From Eubacteriales bacterium (GTDB lineage Bacteria > Bacillota_A > Clostridia > Christensenellales > Aristaeellaceae): 48,694 nt of DNA. This document shows, in pieces, positions 5,918 to 14,357 of the stretch; within the stretch, counting starts at the first letter, position 1, and every line of letters starts with the position of its first letter. The stretch covers positions 1 through 48,694 of the forward strand of contig JARKQO010000089.1 of assembly GCA_029974855.1 (NCBI GenBank), given 5' to 3'. The notes below the pieces were generated by a model. That model was not told where the DNA came from. It saw nothing but the letters and a program-made list of their open reading frames with translations, and searched no databases. The position numbers and the translations under genes were made by a program.

Positions 5918-8900
5918 TTACCCTCCGTACAGCAGCGCGCCCAGTTCCTCATTCACCTGTTGGATTCTCCGGGCCGCCTGTCCCGCGCTTTCCACGGGCT
6001 CGTTGAAGTTCACGGTCTGGTTCACCACGGTTGGGGGGATAACGGTTGCGGCGGTGGCGGCGCTTTGCCGCTGCTGGTAGCCGGCTTGGAAGGCGTTGGT
6101 TGCGGCGATCACCGGGGCCAAGGCTTGCTCCTGGATTGCGTACAGGCTATCGTTCAGCTTTTGGAACCAGTCCACCACGCCCCCCACCTTGCTTTGGAAG
6201 CCCTCCAGCAGCTTCTCGCCCAGGGTTTTGCCCAGGGCGTTGTAATCCGGGGCAAACTCCCCAATGAGGTTGATGATCTCCTGCTGAGTTCCGGTCATCA
6301 GCAGCTTTTCCGCCTCGGCCCGCAGGGCGGCGGTTTTCATGCGCTCCGCGTAGGCCTTCTCAATTTCCGCCTGCTCACTGTCCAGGGCGGTAAGCTGGGC
6401 CTGGGTCTGGTCCTGGATGGCCTGGATTTGGTTGTTCAGCACGTCCTTCTGGTCCTGGACCGCCAGGCGGCGGAGCCGGTCCTCCCTGCTGGAGATGGCC
6501 TGGTCCAACTGCTGCTGGAGCTTCATGCGGTTGTACTTGTTCTGCTCAAATTCGATATCCTGGCGGAGCTTGGCGATTTTCCGCAGCTCCTCCTGGTCCT
6601 GCTTCTCCCGGTCCTCGGTTTTGCTCAGCTCGTCCAAGGCGGCGATCTGGTCCCGGATGGCCTTCACGCTGTCGTCCCGCCAGTCCTCCCAGGCCTTGCG
6701 GCTTGCGTCCAGGCGCTGGATTTCCGCGTCCTGCATGGCCTGGTACCGGGCCCCCAGGGCTTCGATGAGGGCGTCCCCGGTTTTGTCCAGGCTGTCCGCG
6801 TCCCTTTGGCGGAGCTCCTGGCGGAGGTCGTAGACCTTTCGTTCCCATTCCATGATCTGTTCGGCGTTGAGCTCATGGGCATCTCTTATCTGGTACAGCA
6901 TCTGCAACTCGGCTTCCAATGAGAGCTGGTTCATGTGCTTTTGGTGGTCCAGCAGGGCGTAGTCCTGGCGGATGGCCTCCTGCCGGGCTTCCTCGGCGGC
7001 CCGGCGAGCTTCCTCGGCCAGCTCGGCTTTGGTTTTTTTGCGGCCGCCTCCGCCGCCGGATTTGGATGTTCCAACGCCCGAGCCACCGGGGAGTTGTCCA
7101 AGCAGGGAAAGAAGAAACTGAGCAACTTTAATAGCTGCGTTGATCGACTGGATGGCCGGATCGGTGTTCACGTCAATGGTTTGGCCGTTCGTGGAGATAT
7201 ACGTCAGTCTTTCGGCCTCCAGGGAGGCGATCACGTTTTCAAGGCTTGTTACCATACCAGCCGCGGAAGTTACCATATCCTTCTCCGCTTTTTGTATGGA
7301 TGCATCCAGGTTGGCAATCTTGCCATTTTGATATTCCAACTTCGCCCCCGCCGCCTCCGCGCTGGCCTCCAGCAGGCCTTGGGTCTTGGACATGTCCTTT
7401 CCGGCCTTGATCCCCTCATTGTACTGCTTGGCCAGATTCTTCATGGTTTCCAGGGCCTTCTGCTGGCCTGTCATTTTGCCCAGGTCAGCATCAACCTTTT
7501 TTAGCGTCTCCCCATATTCCGCCATGCCCTGGGCAGCCAGCCCGGCGGCGGCGCGGGTGGCATCGGCGCTATCCCGTACATCCTTCAACCCCTGCAACAA
7601 GCCGCCCTCCACCAGGCGCAGATTCCCCAGGGGTTCAAGGATTGCGAACAGGGCCCCGGCCTCTTTCGTTGCCTTCTCACCCTCCCCGTAAATGCCTTCA
7701 AAAAACGCCAGAATTGGCTCATATATCGCGTCTGCGTATTCCTCCGCCCTGGCATGGGCTTGCTCCGGGGTCATGCCCCCCGAAAGCACCTGGTCAATCA
7801 GCCCGGCTTGGCCTTCCATAGCGTTTGTAAAGTCCAGGTTTTCGTACAGGGCTTTCACTCCCGCCTCAAGGTTTGCGGCCTGGGTGTCCAGATATGCCTT
7901 GGTCTTTTCCCACTCCAAATCATACGCGGCCCCATCGGCCAAGCTTTGCATGGTGGTTTTCACCATATTGGTGATTACCGTATGCAAGGAGTCGTTCACT
8001 TCCTTGCCATTGGCAAAAAGTGTATTTTTGACTACATCCATCCCCGCCTCAACGGCGTTCACATACTCGGTAGTAATGCTTTGTACTGCCTGGTCAGCGG
8101 CCTTATCTGTCCCATACGAACCAAGCCCGCCACCATAGATATCGCCCTTGGTCTTCTCCATGGCCTCCCAGGCCTTCTCCAGGCTGAGTTGCCTTGTTGT
8201 TTCAGCCGCCCGGGCCGCTGTCTCCGCCGCTTGCTTTGCGGCAGAACCCGCAGCCGCAGTCCATGCGTCAAGGCTTGCGCTCTGTGCATAGATAGCCTCG
8301 GTGGTGGTGCCCAGGGCCTCCGCCAGTTTGGATTGTAGTTCCAAAAATCTCTTTTCCTCAGAGGTATCCCGTTGCTTGTGCCGCAAGGCCGCATACTCCT
8401 CCGCATACTCCCGAATCGTCCGGGCGGTTGTGGAGTATTCAGCGCTTGTTTCCCGGCTTGTCTTAATGGTTTCTTCCCGCAGCTTCTCCGCTTCTTCGCG
8501 GGTTTTGACCAAATTTTGCACCAAGTCCCCAAAGCCTTTCATGAGGACGGCACTCACCAGGCCAAAACCAACGCCCCCCAGCGCCGTTTTCAACACCTTC
8601 ACCGCGCCGGTCCAGGCAACGGTGCCCGCAGTGGCCGCTCCGGCGCCCGCCGCCGCCTGGGTCCCCGCAGCCAAGCCTGAAGCTCCCGCCATTTGTGCCG
8701 CCGGGGAAATCTGCTCCATGGCCTGGGCGACCTGCTCAGCTCCACCGCTTGCCACCTGAGCCGCTTCTCCTATGGACATGTAGCCCTTTTGGGCGGCTTG
8801 GATCATGGCGCTGATCTGCTCCTCGGTTTCCGCCCCCGCTTGCATGGCGATATCTCGGGCTTGAGCCATGGTTTTCCCGGTAATGGTGGATACGCTTTGG

Positions 8901-9184
8901 AGCAACTCCCGTATACTGTTGACCCCGGCCCTGAATTGCCCAGTGATGGCTTGCCCGGCTCCCTGGGCTGTTTGTCCAAGGCTTGCTATCTCAGCCCCAG
9001 CCTGCTTCAATCCCTCTGTCTGCACATTCAGCCGTATCGGCTTTCCCGTGGCTTTTTCCGCCTCTTTGGCAAAAGTCTGTATCTTCTGGCTGGCACTATT
9101 TAACGCTTGTTCCAAGTTCTCCGCTGTAGCCCGAATTTTGATAACCAACTCTGCAATATCCAAAGTTCTTTCCCTCGCTTTCAT
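5918..9184 (-). CDS. Phage tail tape measure protein
   Basis: 1088 residues from ATG 9184; an ATG at 9241 would add 19 residues overlapping the previous gene. The N-terminus (LDIAELVIKIRATAENLEQAL) is typical of siphophage tape measure proteins. Next come an Ala/Gly-rich region with hydrophobic stretches (about residues 170-240), long helices, a charged coiled coil (about 690-920, rich in EEARRAAEEAR and DREKQDQEELR), and the usual C-terminal VNFNEPVESAGQAARRIQQVNEEL. Such proteins set tail length and enter the host membrane at DNA ejection. At about 1.5 angstrom per residue, 1088 residues correspond to a tail near 160 nm. The gene lies among replication-type genes, with no other tail, capsid or packaging gene in the window. 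Confidence 0.85.
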   Translation of the reverse strand: MKARERTLDIAELVIKIRATAENLEQALNSASQKIQTFAKEAEKATGKPIRLNVQTEGLKQAGAEIASLGQTAQGAGQAITGQFRAGVNSIRELLQSVSTITGKTMAQARDIAMQAGAETEEQISAMIQAAQKGYMSIGEAAQVASGGAEQVAQAMEQISPAAQMAGASGLAAGTQAAAGAGAATAGTVAWTGAVKVLKTALGGVGFGLVSAVLMKGFGDLVQNLVKTREEAEKLREETIKTSRETSAEYSTTARTIREYAEEYAALRHKQRDTSEEKRFLELQSKLAEALGTTTEAIYAQSASLDAWTAAAGSAAKQAAETAARAAETTRQLSLEKAWEAMEKTKGDIYGGGLGSYGTDKAADQAVQSITTEYVNAVEAGMDVVKNTLFANGKEVNDSLHTVITNMVKTTMQSLADGAAYDLEWEKTKAYLDTQAANLEAGVKALYENLDFTNAMEGQAGLIDQVLSGGMTPEQAHARAEEYADAIYEPILAFFEGIYGEGEKATKEAGALFAILEPLGNLRLVEGGLLQGLKDVRDSADATRAAAGLAAQGMAEYGETLKKVDADLGKMTGQQKALETMKNLAKQYNEGIKAGKDMSKTQGLLEASAEAAGAKLEYQNGKIANLDASIQKAEKDMVTSAAGMVTSLENVIASLEAERLTYISTNGQTIDVNTDPAIQSINAAIKVAQFLLSLLGQLPGGSGVGTSKSGGGGGRKKTKAELAEEARRAAEEARQEAIRQDYALLDHQKHMNQLSLEAELQMLYQIRDAHELNAEQIMEWERKVYDLRQELRQRDADSLDKTGDALIEALGARYQAMQDAEIQRLDASRKAWEDWRDDSVKAIRDQIAALDELSKTEDREKQDQEELRKIAKLRQDIEFEQNKYNRMKLQQQLDQAISSREDRLRRLAVQDQKDVLNNQIQAIQDQTQAQLTALDSEQAEIEKAYAERMKTAALRAEAEKLLMTGTQQEIINLIGEFAPDYNALGKTLGEKLLEGFQSKVGGVVDWFQKLNDSLYAIQEQALAPVIAATNAFQAGYQQRQSAATAATVIPPTVVNQTVNFNEPVESAGQAARRIQQVNEELGALLYGG

Positions 9185-9198
9185 AATGTCTGGGGGCT

Positions 9199-9522
9199 TC
9201 AGGTATCCCCCGCTTCCCACTTTCGGTACAGTTCCATCCAATCATCCAGCCGCATGATAGCCAGCCAGGGGGAATGGTTCCGACGGTGCATCACCACCGG
9301 CAGGGCTTTCCCGTTGGCATCGGCTGCGGCTTGTCCCATAGCATCATACAGGCGGAGGGCCTCGGTGCGCTTACACTCCACATGGACCCCCGGCAAGGTG
9401 ATATCCGGATTCTCCAGCCCGCCCACATACCGCTGGTCGTTGCGGTGGCTGTCATAGCCCTGGGCCCGAAGGAACCCCGCAAGCTCCCGCTCCCCGGCGC
9501 TGCCCTTACGCTTGCTGTTCAT
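9199..9522 (-). CDS. Holliday-junction-resolvase-like PD-(D/E)XK nuclease
   Basis: 107 residues. KGSAGERELAGFLRAQGY at the N-terminus, then ENPDITLPGVHVECKRTE, gives the E...D-x(n)-ECK signature of PD-(D/E)XK nucleases. The spacing is as in Hjc-type archaeal and phage Holliday-junction resolvases: E11, D42, E51, K53 approximately. It would cut branched DNA with magnesium during replication or recombination of the element. The start overlaps the end of the 9506-9679 gene, so translation is probably coupled. Confidence 0.75.
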   Translation of the reverse strand: MNSKRKGSAGERELAGFLRAQGYDSHRNDQRYVGGLENPDITLPGVHVECKRTEALRLYDAMGQAAADANGKALPVVMHRRNHSPWLAIMRLDDWMELYRKWEAGDT

Positions 9523-9679
9523 CCGACTTCACCAGCCCATGTAAGGTGACATCCACTCCGTCAATAGCGCTCTCAATCCCCATAAGGGATTCGTTGATTT
9601 GCTCCAGTAAATTTGCGATCCTGACCAAAGGGTGTTCCGCCGTTGGACGGTTCCTCACATAATCGCGCCCACGCTCCAT
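9506..9679 (-). CDS. Hypothetical small helical protein
   Basis: 57 residues from ATG 9679, with AAAGGA about 10 bases upstream; longer readings are shadows of the overlapping gene. The sequence is mostly one amphipathic helix (EHPLVRIANLLEQINESLMGIESAI). It overlaps its upstream neighbour by about 107 bases and the nuclease gene by 17. No family is recognised. Confidence 0.45.
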   Translation of the reverse strand: MERGRDYVRNRPTAEHPLVRIANLLEQINESLMGIESAIDGVDVTLHGLVKSDEQQA

Positions 9680-10121
9680 ACCGCCTGCACATCCTTTCAA
9701 ATTCCGCCGCCGACATTTCCCAATAGCGGCTTTCGTCCATCTGCTTGAGTTCCCGTCTGACCCGCTCCCTGGCATTCTCCATCCAGTCCGGCAGTTCCGC
9801 TCCCATCCATGTGATGAAGATATGTCCACCATATAGCCGCACCTTACCCACCAATTGCGCCACTCCGGCCTGCACCGCCAGGGATACGGCCAGGGCCTCC
9901 AGGGGTGACACCTCCCGCTCTATGGCTACCACGGACGCACCCTGTTGCCGTTGCCGCACATAATCCGCCGCGCTGTCCCGATCCGCCCGGGCGATATCCA
10001 GCAGGGGGGCGGCCTCCGGGGGCTTGGGACCCATCAGCATGGCCTGAACCTTCCCCACCTCCGTCAACCGGAAGGAATAACCCAGCTCTTCCAGCCGGCG
10101 CATGGCTTGCCAAGTAGTCAT
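9573..10121 (-). CDS. Hypothetical protein with TubC-like N-terminus
   Basis: 182 residues; start ATG overlaps the preceding stop (ATGA at 10118-10121). Residues 1-45 (TTWQAMRRLEELGYSFRLTEVGKVQAMLMGP, cut here) resemble the small alpha-beta N-terminal fold found on many phage and plasmid replication proteins. A helical region follows, with AVQAGVAQLVGKVRLYGGHIFITW. The coupling to the DUF3987 ATPase suggests a replication accessory, for example a helicase loader or primase partner; that role is inferred. Confidence 0.55.
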   Translation of the reverse strand: MTTWQAMRRLEELGYSFRLTEVGKVQAMLMGPKPPEAAPLLDIARADRDSAADYVRQRQQGASVVAIEREVSPLEALAVSLAVQAGVAQLVGKVRLYGGHIFITWMGAELPDWMENARERVRRELKQMDESRYWEMSAAEFERMCRRYGAWARLCEEPSNGGTPFGQDRKFTGANQRIPYGD

Positions 10122-11602
10122 ATTTCTTCCACCTCCATTTTTGGGAGAAGGTCCGGATTAAGCTCCACCAGTAGCACCGGGCGGCCTTGCCCGGGGGATT
10201 TTGTACGGCGGAGGTATCCGGCCCGCTCCAGCTCCCCCAAGGCCGCGTCAATGGCGCCCTCCGCCCGAAAGAGCTTTCGATCCCGCAGCTTCCGCTTGAT
10301 ATCGTCGTTCTCTCGAAGGGTGGCTTGTCCTTGCTTTAGCATGAATTGCAGCGCTTCCCTTGCCAAGCCTGTGAGGCTGCAATTGACTCCTACCGCCTGA
10401 AGCAAATGGCTATAGAAATATTCCGCCAGGCCAATGCCCGCCCGGAGGTGTACGGCGGTGATGGGCTCGGCGGTGTCCGGGTTCTCCCACAGCTTCACCT
10501 GACAGGCAAGCCGGGCTGTGGTGCCCGCCAGTTTGCTGATGAAATCGTCCATGTATCGAAAGCTCCAGGATTCGCCCAACCTTCCCCGCAGTTCATCCCG
10601 CCAGGCGAAGAAGACCGACTGTGCCTCTGGGGTCAGGCGGAGAGTTGCCCGAGGCAAGCCCCACAGCTGCCGCACCCGCCTTTGGTACGCCTCCGCCACG
10701 CCGGCGGGGATATCTGGTTCGTGTTCATACTCCCGCACAGGCGGAGGCTGGGCGATCAAGAACCGCTGCATCAGCCCCTTACCCAGGAAACGCTCGTTTT
10801 GCATAGCCTCCTGCAACACAAAGGGCTGGGTCAGAATCGTCATGGATAGGGCGGGTTTGTCCACGATGACGCTTCCGCCCTTGCGCTCGCTGGTGAGCAC
10901 CATGGAGCTATAGGCCTTTAACCAGGGATCCACGTCCGGGCAATCCTGATACCGGCCCGATAACAGGTCAAACATGCCGCCCTCATCGTCCAGGATGGTG
11001 GTGGCCCCCTCGTTTTCTTGCATGATTTGAAGCAGCCGCTCCGGGGTGACGTTGCCGCTGATGAAGCGCCTGATGAGATGGGCGGGAGGATGGGCAAGGA
11101 TTTCATCATCCAGGCGCTGGGCCTCGGCGGTATCGTTCTTCTTGATGGCCTTTTGCTTTTTATCCTCCAGGACCCGGACGGCGGTTTCCGCCTTCTTAAT
11201 CTGGGGGATGCGGCTGCGGTTCTCCTCCGCCTGTTCCTCAAACAGCAAGCGCCCCATGGCGTGGAATGCCGGCGTCTTGCCGCTGCCGCTGGGCATGGCG
11301 CACAGAAGGTAAAGCTGGGCCGGTTCATCCCATCCATCCCGCAGGCGCACGGCAACGCGCCCACAGGCACAGGCGGAGCCCACCCCCAGCCCCACGATGG
11401 CCGGAAGGTCAAAGGGGGCGCTTTGATTGCCCGCCACAGCCTGGGCCATGTCGGAAAGAACAGATGGCAACAGGGCGGTATTCAGCGGAGGAGCCACCGG
11501 CGCGGCGGGAAGGGGCTTCCAAATGTTCCCCAGGACGGCTTGTCCCTCTGGGGTGCCCACCAGCTCGGCGTATTCGTTTTGCTCAATTTCATAGTTGGTC
11601 AC
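10118..11602 (-). CDS. DUF3987-family ATPase (replicative helicase-like)
   Basis: 494 residues. A P-loop PSGSGKTP at about 104-111 and an acidic Walker B-like TTILDDEGGMFD (about 203-214) mark an ATPase of the DUF3987 type, found beside CHC2 primases in phages, satellites and plasmids. The C-terminus (LKQGQATLRENDDIKRKL, then GAIDAALGELERAGYLRR) is a winged-helix-like DNA-binding end. It probably acts as helicase or initiator (Rep) of the element. Its start overlaps the end of the primase gene, so the two are coupled and likely work together. Confidence 0.8.
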   Translation of the reverse strand: MTNYEIEQNEYAELVGTPEGQAVLGNIWKPLPAAPVAPPLNTALLPSVLSDMAQAVAGNQSAPFDLPAIVGLGVGSACACGRVAVRLRDGWDEPAQLYLLCAMPSGSGKTPAFHAMGRLLFEEQAEENRSRIPQIKKAETAVRVLEDKKQKAIKKNDTAEAQRLDDEILAHPPAHLIRRFISGNVTPERLLQIMQENEGATTILDDEGGMFDLLSGRYQDCPDVDPWLKAYSSMVLTSERKGGSVIVDKPALSMTILTQPFVLQEAMQNERFLGKGLMQRFLIAQPPPVREYEHEPDIPAGVAEAYQRRVRQLWGLPRATLRLTPEAQSVFFAWRDELRGRLGESWSFRYMDDFISKLAGTTARLACQVKLWENPDTAEPITAVHLRAGIGLAEYFYSHLLQAVGVNCSLTGLAREALQFMLKQGQATLRENDDIKRKLRDRKLFRAEGAIDAALGELERAGYLRRTKSPGQGRPVLLVELNPDLLPKMEVEEI

Positions 11603-12116
11603 AAGCGCCCTCCATCATGTGTACCAGTTGCCGGGGCGTGGCCGCCTCCAACAGGTTCAGGGTATCTTGGGCCTTTGCGTGGGCCTCCGCGGCATCCCAA
11701 AAGGCCGGGTTTCGCCGGAGGGATTCCGGGCCAAGCATTGCCTCCAGCGCGTTCATTTCCGCCCGCGCTGTATGCAGTTCCCGGCAGGCTTCTTCCCAGT
11801 GGGTGCTTTTCCAGGCTTCCACCTTTTGGCGGAGGAGCGCAGCTTTTTCTGCTTTGGTGAGGGTCCGCCCGTCCCTGCGCCATTCATCCCCCTTGACGAT
11901 TCGCAAGGCCTCGCCAAGGGGGACCCCATGAAGGGCGGCATACAAGTCCGAGGCGTCCCCGTGTGCTCCGCAGCCAAAGCACTTCCAACGCCCATCCGGG
12001 AAGAAACACAGGGAAGCTGCTTTCTCCCCGTGGAGCGGGCAGCAGGCCCAGGAGCGCGAGCCCTTGGGATGGACCGCCAGCCCGGCGGCCTGGGCCACAT
12101 CAAGCGAAGTCACCAC
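11589..12116 (-). CDS. CHC2 zinc-finger primase protein
   Basis: 175 residues. The N-terminal 60 residues are a CHC2-type zinc finger: C26-P-L-H29 ... C46-F-G-C49, followed by GDASDLYAALHGVPLGEAL, as in DnaG and phage primases. There is no TOPRIM domain, so it is a short zinc-finger protein that presumably recognises template DNA and works with the coupled DUF3987 protein. The C-terminal 110 residues are helical. Separate CHC2 and DUF3987 proteins in one operon are common in satellites and small integrative elements. Confidence 0.8.
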   Translation of the reverse strand: MVTSLDVAQAAGLAVHPKGSRSWACCPLHGEKAASLCFFPDGRWKCFGCGAHGDASDLYAALHGVPLGEALRIVKGDEWRRDGRTLTKAEKAALLRQKVEAWKSTHWEEACRELHTARAEMNALEAMLGPESLRRNPAFWDAAEAHAKAQDTLNLLEAATPRQLVHMMEGACDQL

Positions 12117-12291
12117 GGGAAAGGGCTTTGGCCTCTACCCAGCGGGCCAACAGATCGAAGGGAATCACGATCCGGCGCGGCGATATCCTGATATAGGGAA
12201 ATTTCACATCCTCCTGAATCAGGCGGCGGATGGTGGCTTCGCAGCACCCAAGTTGCTTTGCGGCTTCTTTGATGGTCAGGCTTGCAGGCAT
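12100..12291 (-). CDS. Excisionase-like helix-turn-helix protein
   Basis: 63 residues. SLTIKEAAKQLGCCEATIRRLI is a MerR/excisionase-type winged helix, followed by the wing KFPYIRISPRRIVIPFDLLARWVE. These small proteins bind attachment-site DNA to favour excision, or act as replication regulators. It starts 2 bases after its upstream neighbour and overlaps the primase gene by 17 bases. The position matches xis in SaPI-type satellites; regulation of replication is the alternative. Confidence 0.7.
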   Translation of the reverse strand: MPASLTIKEAAKQLGCCEATIRRLIQEDVKFPYIRISPRRIVIPFDLLARWVEAKALSRGDFA

Positions 12292-12293
12292 TG

Positions 12294-12473
12294 CTAAGCT
12301 CCTTCCTTCGCCAGCCGGTCAATGGCGGACAGAAGCTTTTGCTTTTCCTCCTCCGGGAGTTCGTGGCGGAGTTTGCGCGTCATGGTGGCCTCACTGATGC
12401 CTAGATAATCTGCAAGCCTCCAAATCCTTACATCAGCTTGCTTTGCGGCTTGTTTCAAATCGATATTCTGCAT
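12294..12473 (-). CDS. Small HTH regulator, first gene of the divergent operon (str/Cro position)
   Basis: 59 residues from ATG 12473, with AGGAGG 7 bases upstream; a longer frame would run through the promoter. The sequence KQADVRIWRLADYLGISEATMTRKLR is a clear helix-turn-helix. It is the first gene of the leftward operon and faces the XRE repressor across an operator region, the place of cro in phages or str in satellites. It may oppose the XRE repressor or regulate its own operon; both are inferred from position. Confidence 0.7.
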   Translation of the reverse strand: MQNIDLKQAAKQADVRIWRLADYLGISEATMTRKLRHELPEEEKQKLLSAIDRLAKEGA

Positions 12474-12497
12474 GGGGACACCTCCTGGAGATTTATG

Positions 12498-12587
12498 GTC
12501 ATCGTCATTATAGCTCAAAAGAATATAAAATGCAATAGAGCATATTTGCTTTTCAAACCATATAAATTTATTTTTCTTGACGATGAC
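12498..12587. promoter_or_regulatory. Paired operators TGACGATGAC between divergent promoters
   Basis: The same 10-mer occurs twice in opposite orientation: 12498-12507 (minus strand, just past the -10 box of the leftward promoter) and 12578-12587 (plus strand, overlapping the -35 box of the rightward promoter). A repressor bound at both sites would shut both promoters, a classic lysogeny-type switch. Binding by the XRE protein is inferred. Confidence 0.6.
12507..12535 (-). promoter_or_regulatory. Leftward promoter of the replication operon
   Basis: On the minus strand: TTGCAT (12530-12535), 17-bp spacer, TATAAT (12507-12512). A TGACGATGAC operator copy (12498-12507) starts at the downstream edge of the -10 box. 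Confidence 0.75.
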
Positions 12588-12605
12588 GATATTTTACTGT
12601 ATAGT
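12577..12605 (+). promoter_or_regulatory. Rightward promoter of the repressor-integrase operon
   Basis: TTGACG (12577-12582), 17-bp spacer, TATAGT (12600-12605); transcription should begin near 12612. It is the only good promoter upstream of the repressor, and it excludes upstream start codons such as the ATG at 12438. Confidence 0.75.
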
Positions 12606-12638
12606 GAGCATGAAACGATGTGTAGAGGAGGAAATCCC

Positions 12639-13151
12639 ATTTTTGATAATCGCATGATGGAGGCCCGAAAAAAGCTGGGACTGAATCAAAAGCAGGCGGC
12701 AGAAAGAGCTGGGATTATGCCTGCCAGTTATTCAGCCTATGAAAACAACAAAAAAACCCCAGCCCTTGATGTTGCCGTTCGTATTGCGGATTCTCTTCAA
12801 GTGTCACTTGAGTGGCTCTGTGGAAAAAGTAAAGAAAAAGATAGTATTACAACTTATGGCGATGCAGCACGGACAATCATGGCAGTTTATAATAAAATGA
12901 CTAACTCGTATAATTTAGCTCGCATTTCCTTATCCGAACCTAACGCTTACGGCGAGTGGCTCGGCGAGGATGGCCCTGATATGGTGAAAATTACGTTTCA
13001 ATCCAGCGAGTTGTATGAGTTTTTCCGAAAGATGCTGAAATTCAGGGAGATGGGGAGCGGGACCCCAGACGAAAAAGAACTTTTCGCCGGGTGGCTGAAA
13101 ACGAAGTTAAAGGAACTGGATAATGTGGCTATCAAGGAAATGGAGGGGTAG
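12639..13151 (+). CDS. XRE-family repressor (CI/Stl-type)
   Basis: About 170 residues. The N-terminal helix-turn-helix (ARKKLGLNQKQAAERAG, then YSAYENNKKTPALDVAVRIA and LEWLCG) is a typical XRE domain. The C-terminal half is not a recognised peptidase domain, so induction by RecA-type self-cleavage is not indicated; release by a helper-phage protein, as for Stl, is possible. Start choice: GGAGG (12627-12631) is ideally spaced for codon ATT at 12639, which would give (I)FDNRMMEARKK, as in homologues beginning MFDNR. ATG 12654 lies 22 bases from the site and would remove five residues. The integrase starts 2 bases after the stop. Confidence 0.75.
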   Translation: MFDNRMMEARKKLGLNQKQAAERAGIMPASYSAYENNKKTPALDVAVRIADSLQVSLEWLCGKSKEKDSITTYGDAARTIMAVYNKMTNSYNLARISLSEPNAYGEWLGEDGPDMVKITFQSSELYEFFRKMLKFREMGSGTPDEKELFAGWLKTKLKELDNVAIKEMEG

Positions 13152-13153
13152 AA

Positions 13154-14293
13154 TTGCCCAAAAAGAAGAACGCCAACAATGAGGGCTCCCTCTACCAACG
13201 CAAGGATGGCCGCTGGGTAGCCGCTTACATGACTAGCACCGGGCGAAGGTATCTGTACGCCTCCACCCGGGAGGAAGCGGCCAAGAAGCTGCGGGATACC
13301 CTCAGCAGGCTTGACCGGGGCGAGTACGTGGAGCCCTCCGCCGTCACCGTGGCCGGCTGGCTGAATACCTGGCTGCGGGAATATGCCGCGCCCAGTGTGC
13401 GGGCCTCCACCTATGGAGCCCATGCCGGGATCGTCCAGCAGCATTTGATCCCCGCTTTGGGCAAGCAGCGGCTGCAAGCCTTGCGGCCGGAGCACATCCA
13501 GGGGTTTATCAACCAACAGGCAAAGGCGGGCTACGCTCCGGCCACGGTGAAGCGTCAGCTGGCCACCCTGAAGGTGGCTCTCAAGCAGGCGGTGGAAAAC
13601 CAACTGCTCTTTCGCAGCCCGGCGGAGGCGGTAAAGCTCCCTAAGCAGGAGCAGAAGGAAATAGAGTTTCTTACGGCGGAGGAGCAGCAAGCCCTTTTGG
13701 TGGCGCTGCCCATGTCCACCCAAGGGCGGGCGCTGCGGTTCATCCTGGGAACCGGCTTGCGGGTGGCGGAACTGTGCGGTCTATGCTGGGGGGATATTGC
13801 CGGGGACGGCCTCCACGTGAACCAGGTCACCTACCTGGTGAAGCGGAACGATCAGTATGAGCGGGTGGTGAATCCGCCCAAGACGAAGGCCGGGAAGCGA
13901 TACATTCCCATCAATGACAAGCTGCGGGCTATTTTGGATGAGCAGCGCCAGGCCCAGCGCCTGGAGCGGATGAAGGCGGGATGCGCCTGGGAGGGCGGGG
14001 AGCCCGGCAAGGGGAAGCAATGGGTTTTCGCCTCCGCCCTGGGAACGCCTGCGGACAGGAACAACCTGGCCCGATGCCTTCGGGAATGTCTGAAAGGGGC
14101 GGGGCTCAAATCCAGAGGGGTGCACGCCCTCCGCCATACCTTTGCCACCAACTGGGTGCGTGGGAGCGGCGACTACCGCACGCTGTCCGAGATCATGGGG
14201 CATACCAACGTGGCCTTCACCATGCAGCGATACGTTCACACCGACAATGCCACCAAAAAGAAGGGCATGGAGTACATGGCCAGCCTGATATAG
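13154..14293 (+). CDS. int: Tyrosine-family site-specific integrase
   Basis: 379 residues from TTG 13154, with GGAGGGG 5 bases upstream. The N-terminal arm-binding region begins ANNEGSLYQRKDGRWVAAY, the usual start of Firmicutes phage and ICE integrases. A core-binding SAM-like domain spans about 64-150. The catalytic domain has R203 (GTGLRVAEL), a lysine near 243-245, H324-x-x-R327 (HALRHTF), H350 (IMGHTN) and nucleophile Y360. All expected active-site residues are present, so it should be active. It lies with its 3' end towards tRNA-Ala, the usual arrangement for an integrase using the tRNA 3' end as attachment site. Confidence 0.92.
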   Translation: MPKKKNANNEGSLYQRKDGRWVAAYMTSTGRRYLYASTREEAAKKLRDTLSRLDRGEYVEPSAVTVAGWLNTWLREYAAPSVRASTYGAHAGIVQQHLIPALGKQRLQALRPEHIQGFINQQAKAGYAPATVKRQLATLKVALKQAVENQLLFRSPAEAVKLPKQEQKEIEFLTAEEQQALLVALPMSTQGRALRFILGTGLRVAELCGLCWGDIAGDGLHVNQVTYLVKRNDQYERVVNPPKTKAGKRYIPINDKLRAILDEQRQAQRLERMKAGCAWEGGEPGKGKQWVFASALGTPADRNNLARCLRECLKGAGLKSRGVHALRHTFATNWVRGSGDYRTLSEIMGHTNVAFTMQRYVHTDNATKKKGMEYMASLI

Positions 14294-14312
14294 AGATTGC
14301 CAGAAATAACGA

Positions 14313-14350
14313 AACCCCGTGGCCTCAAGGGCTGCGGGGTTCTCTTTTTT
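14313..14350 (+). terminator. Intrinsic terminator of the repressor-integrase operon
   Basis: AACCCCG pairs with CGGGGTT around an inner GGCC-TCAA-GGGC stem and is followed by CTCTTTTTT. It lies 20 bases after the integrase stop. Confidence 0.85.
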
Positions 14351-14357
14351 AGGTCGG

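Noticed and set aside
5852..6922. 356-codon plus-strand frame opposite the tape measure gene
   Set aside because: Leu/Val/Gly-rich mirror of a coiled coil on the other strand; no start signal or family features.
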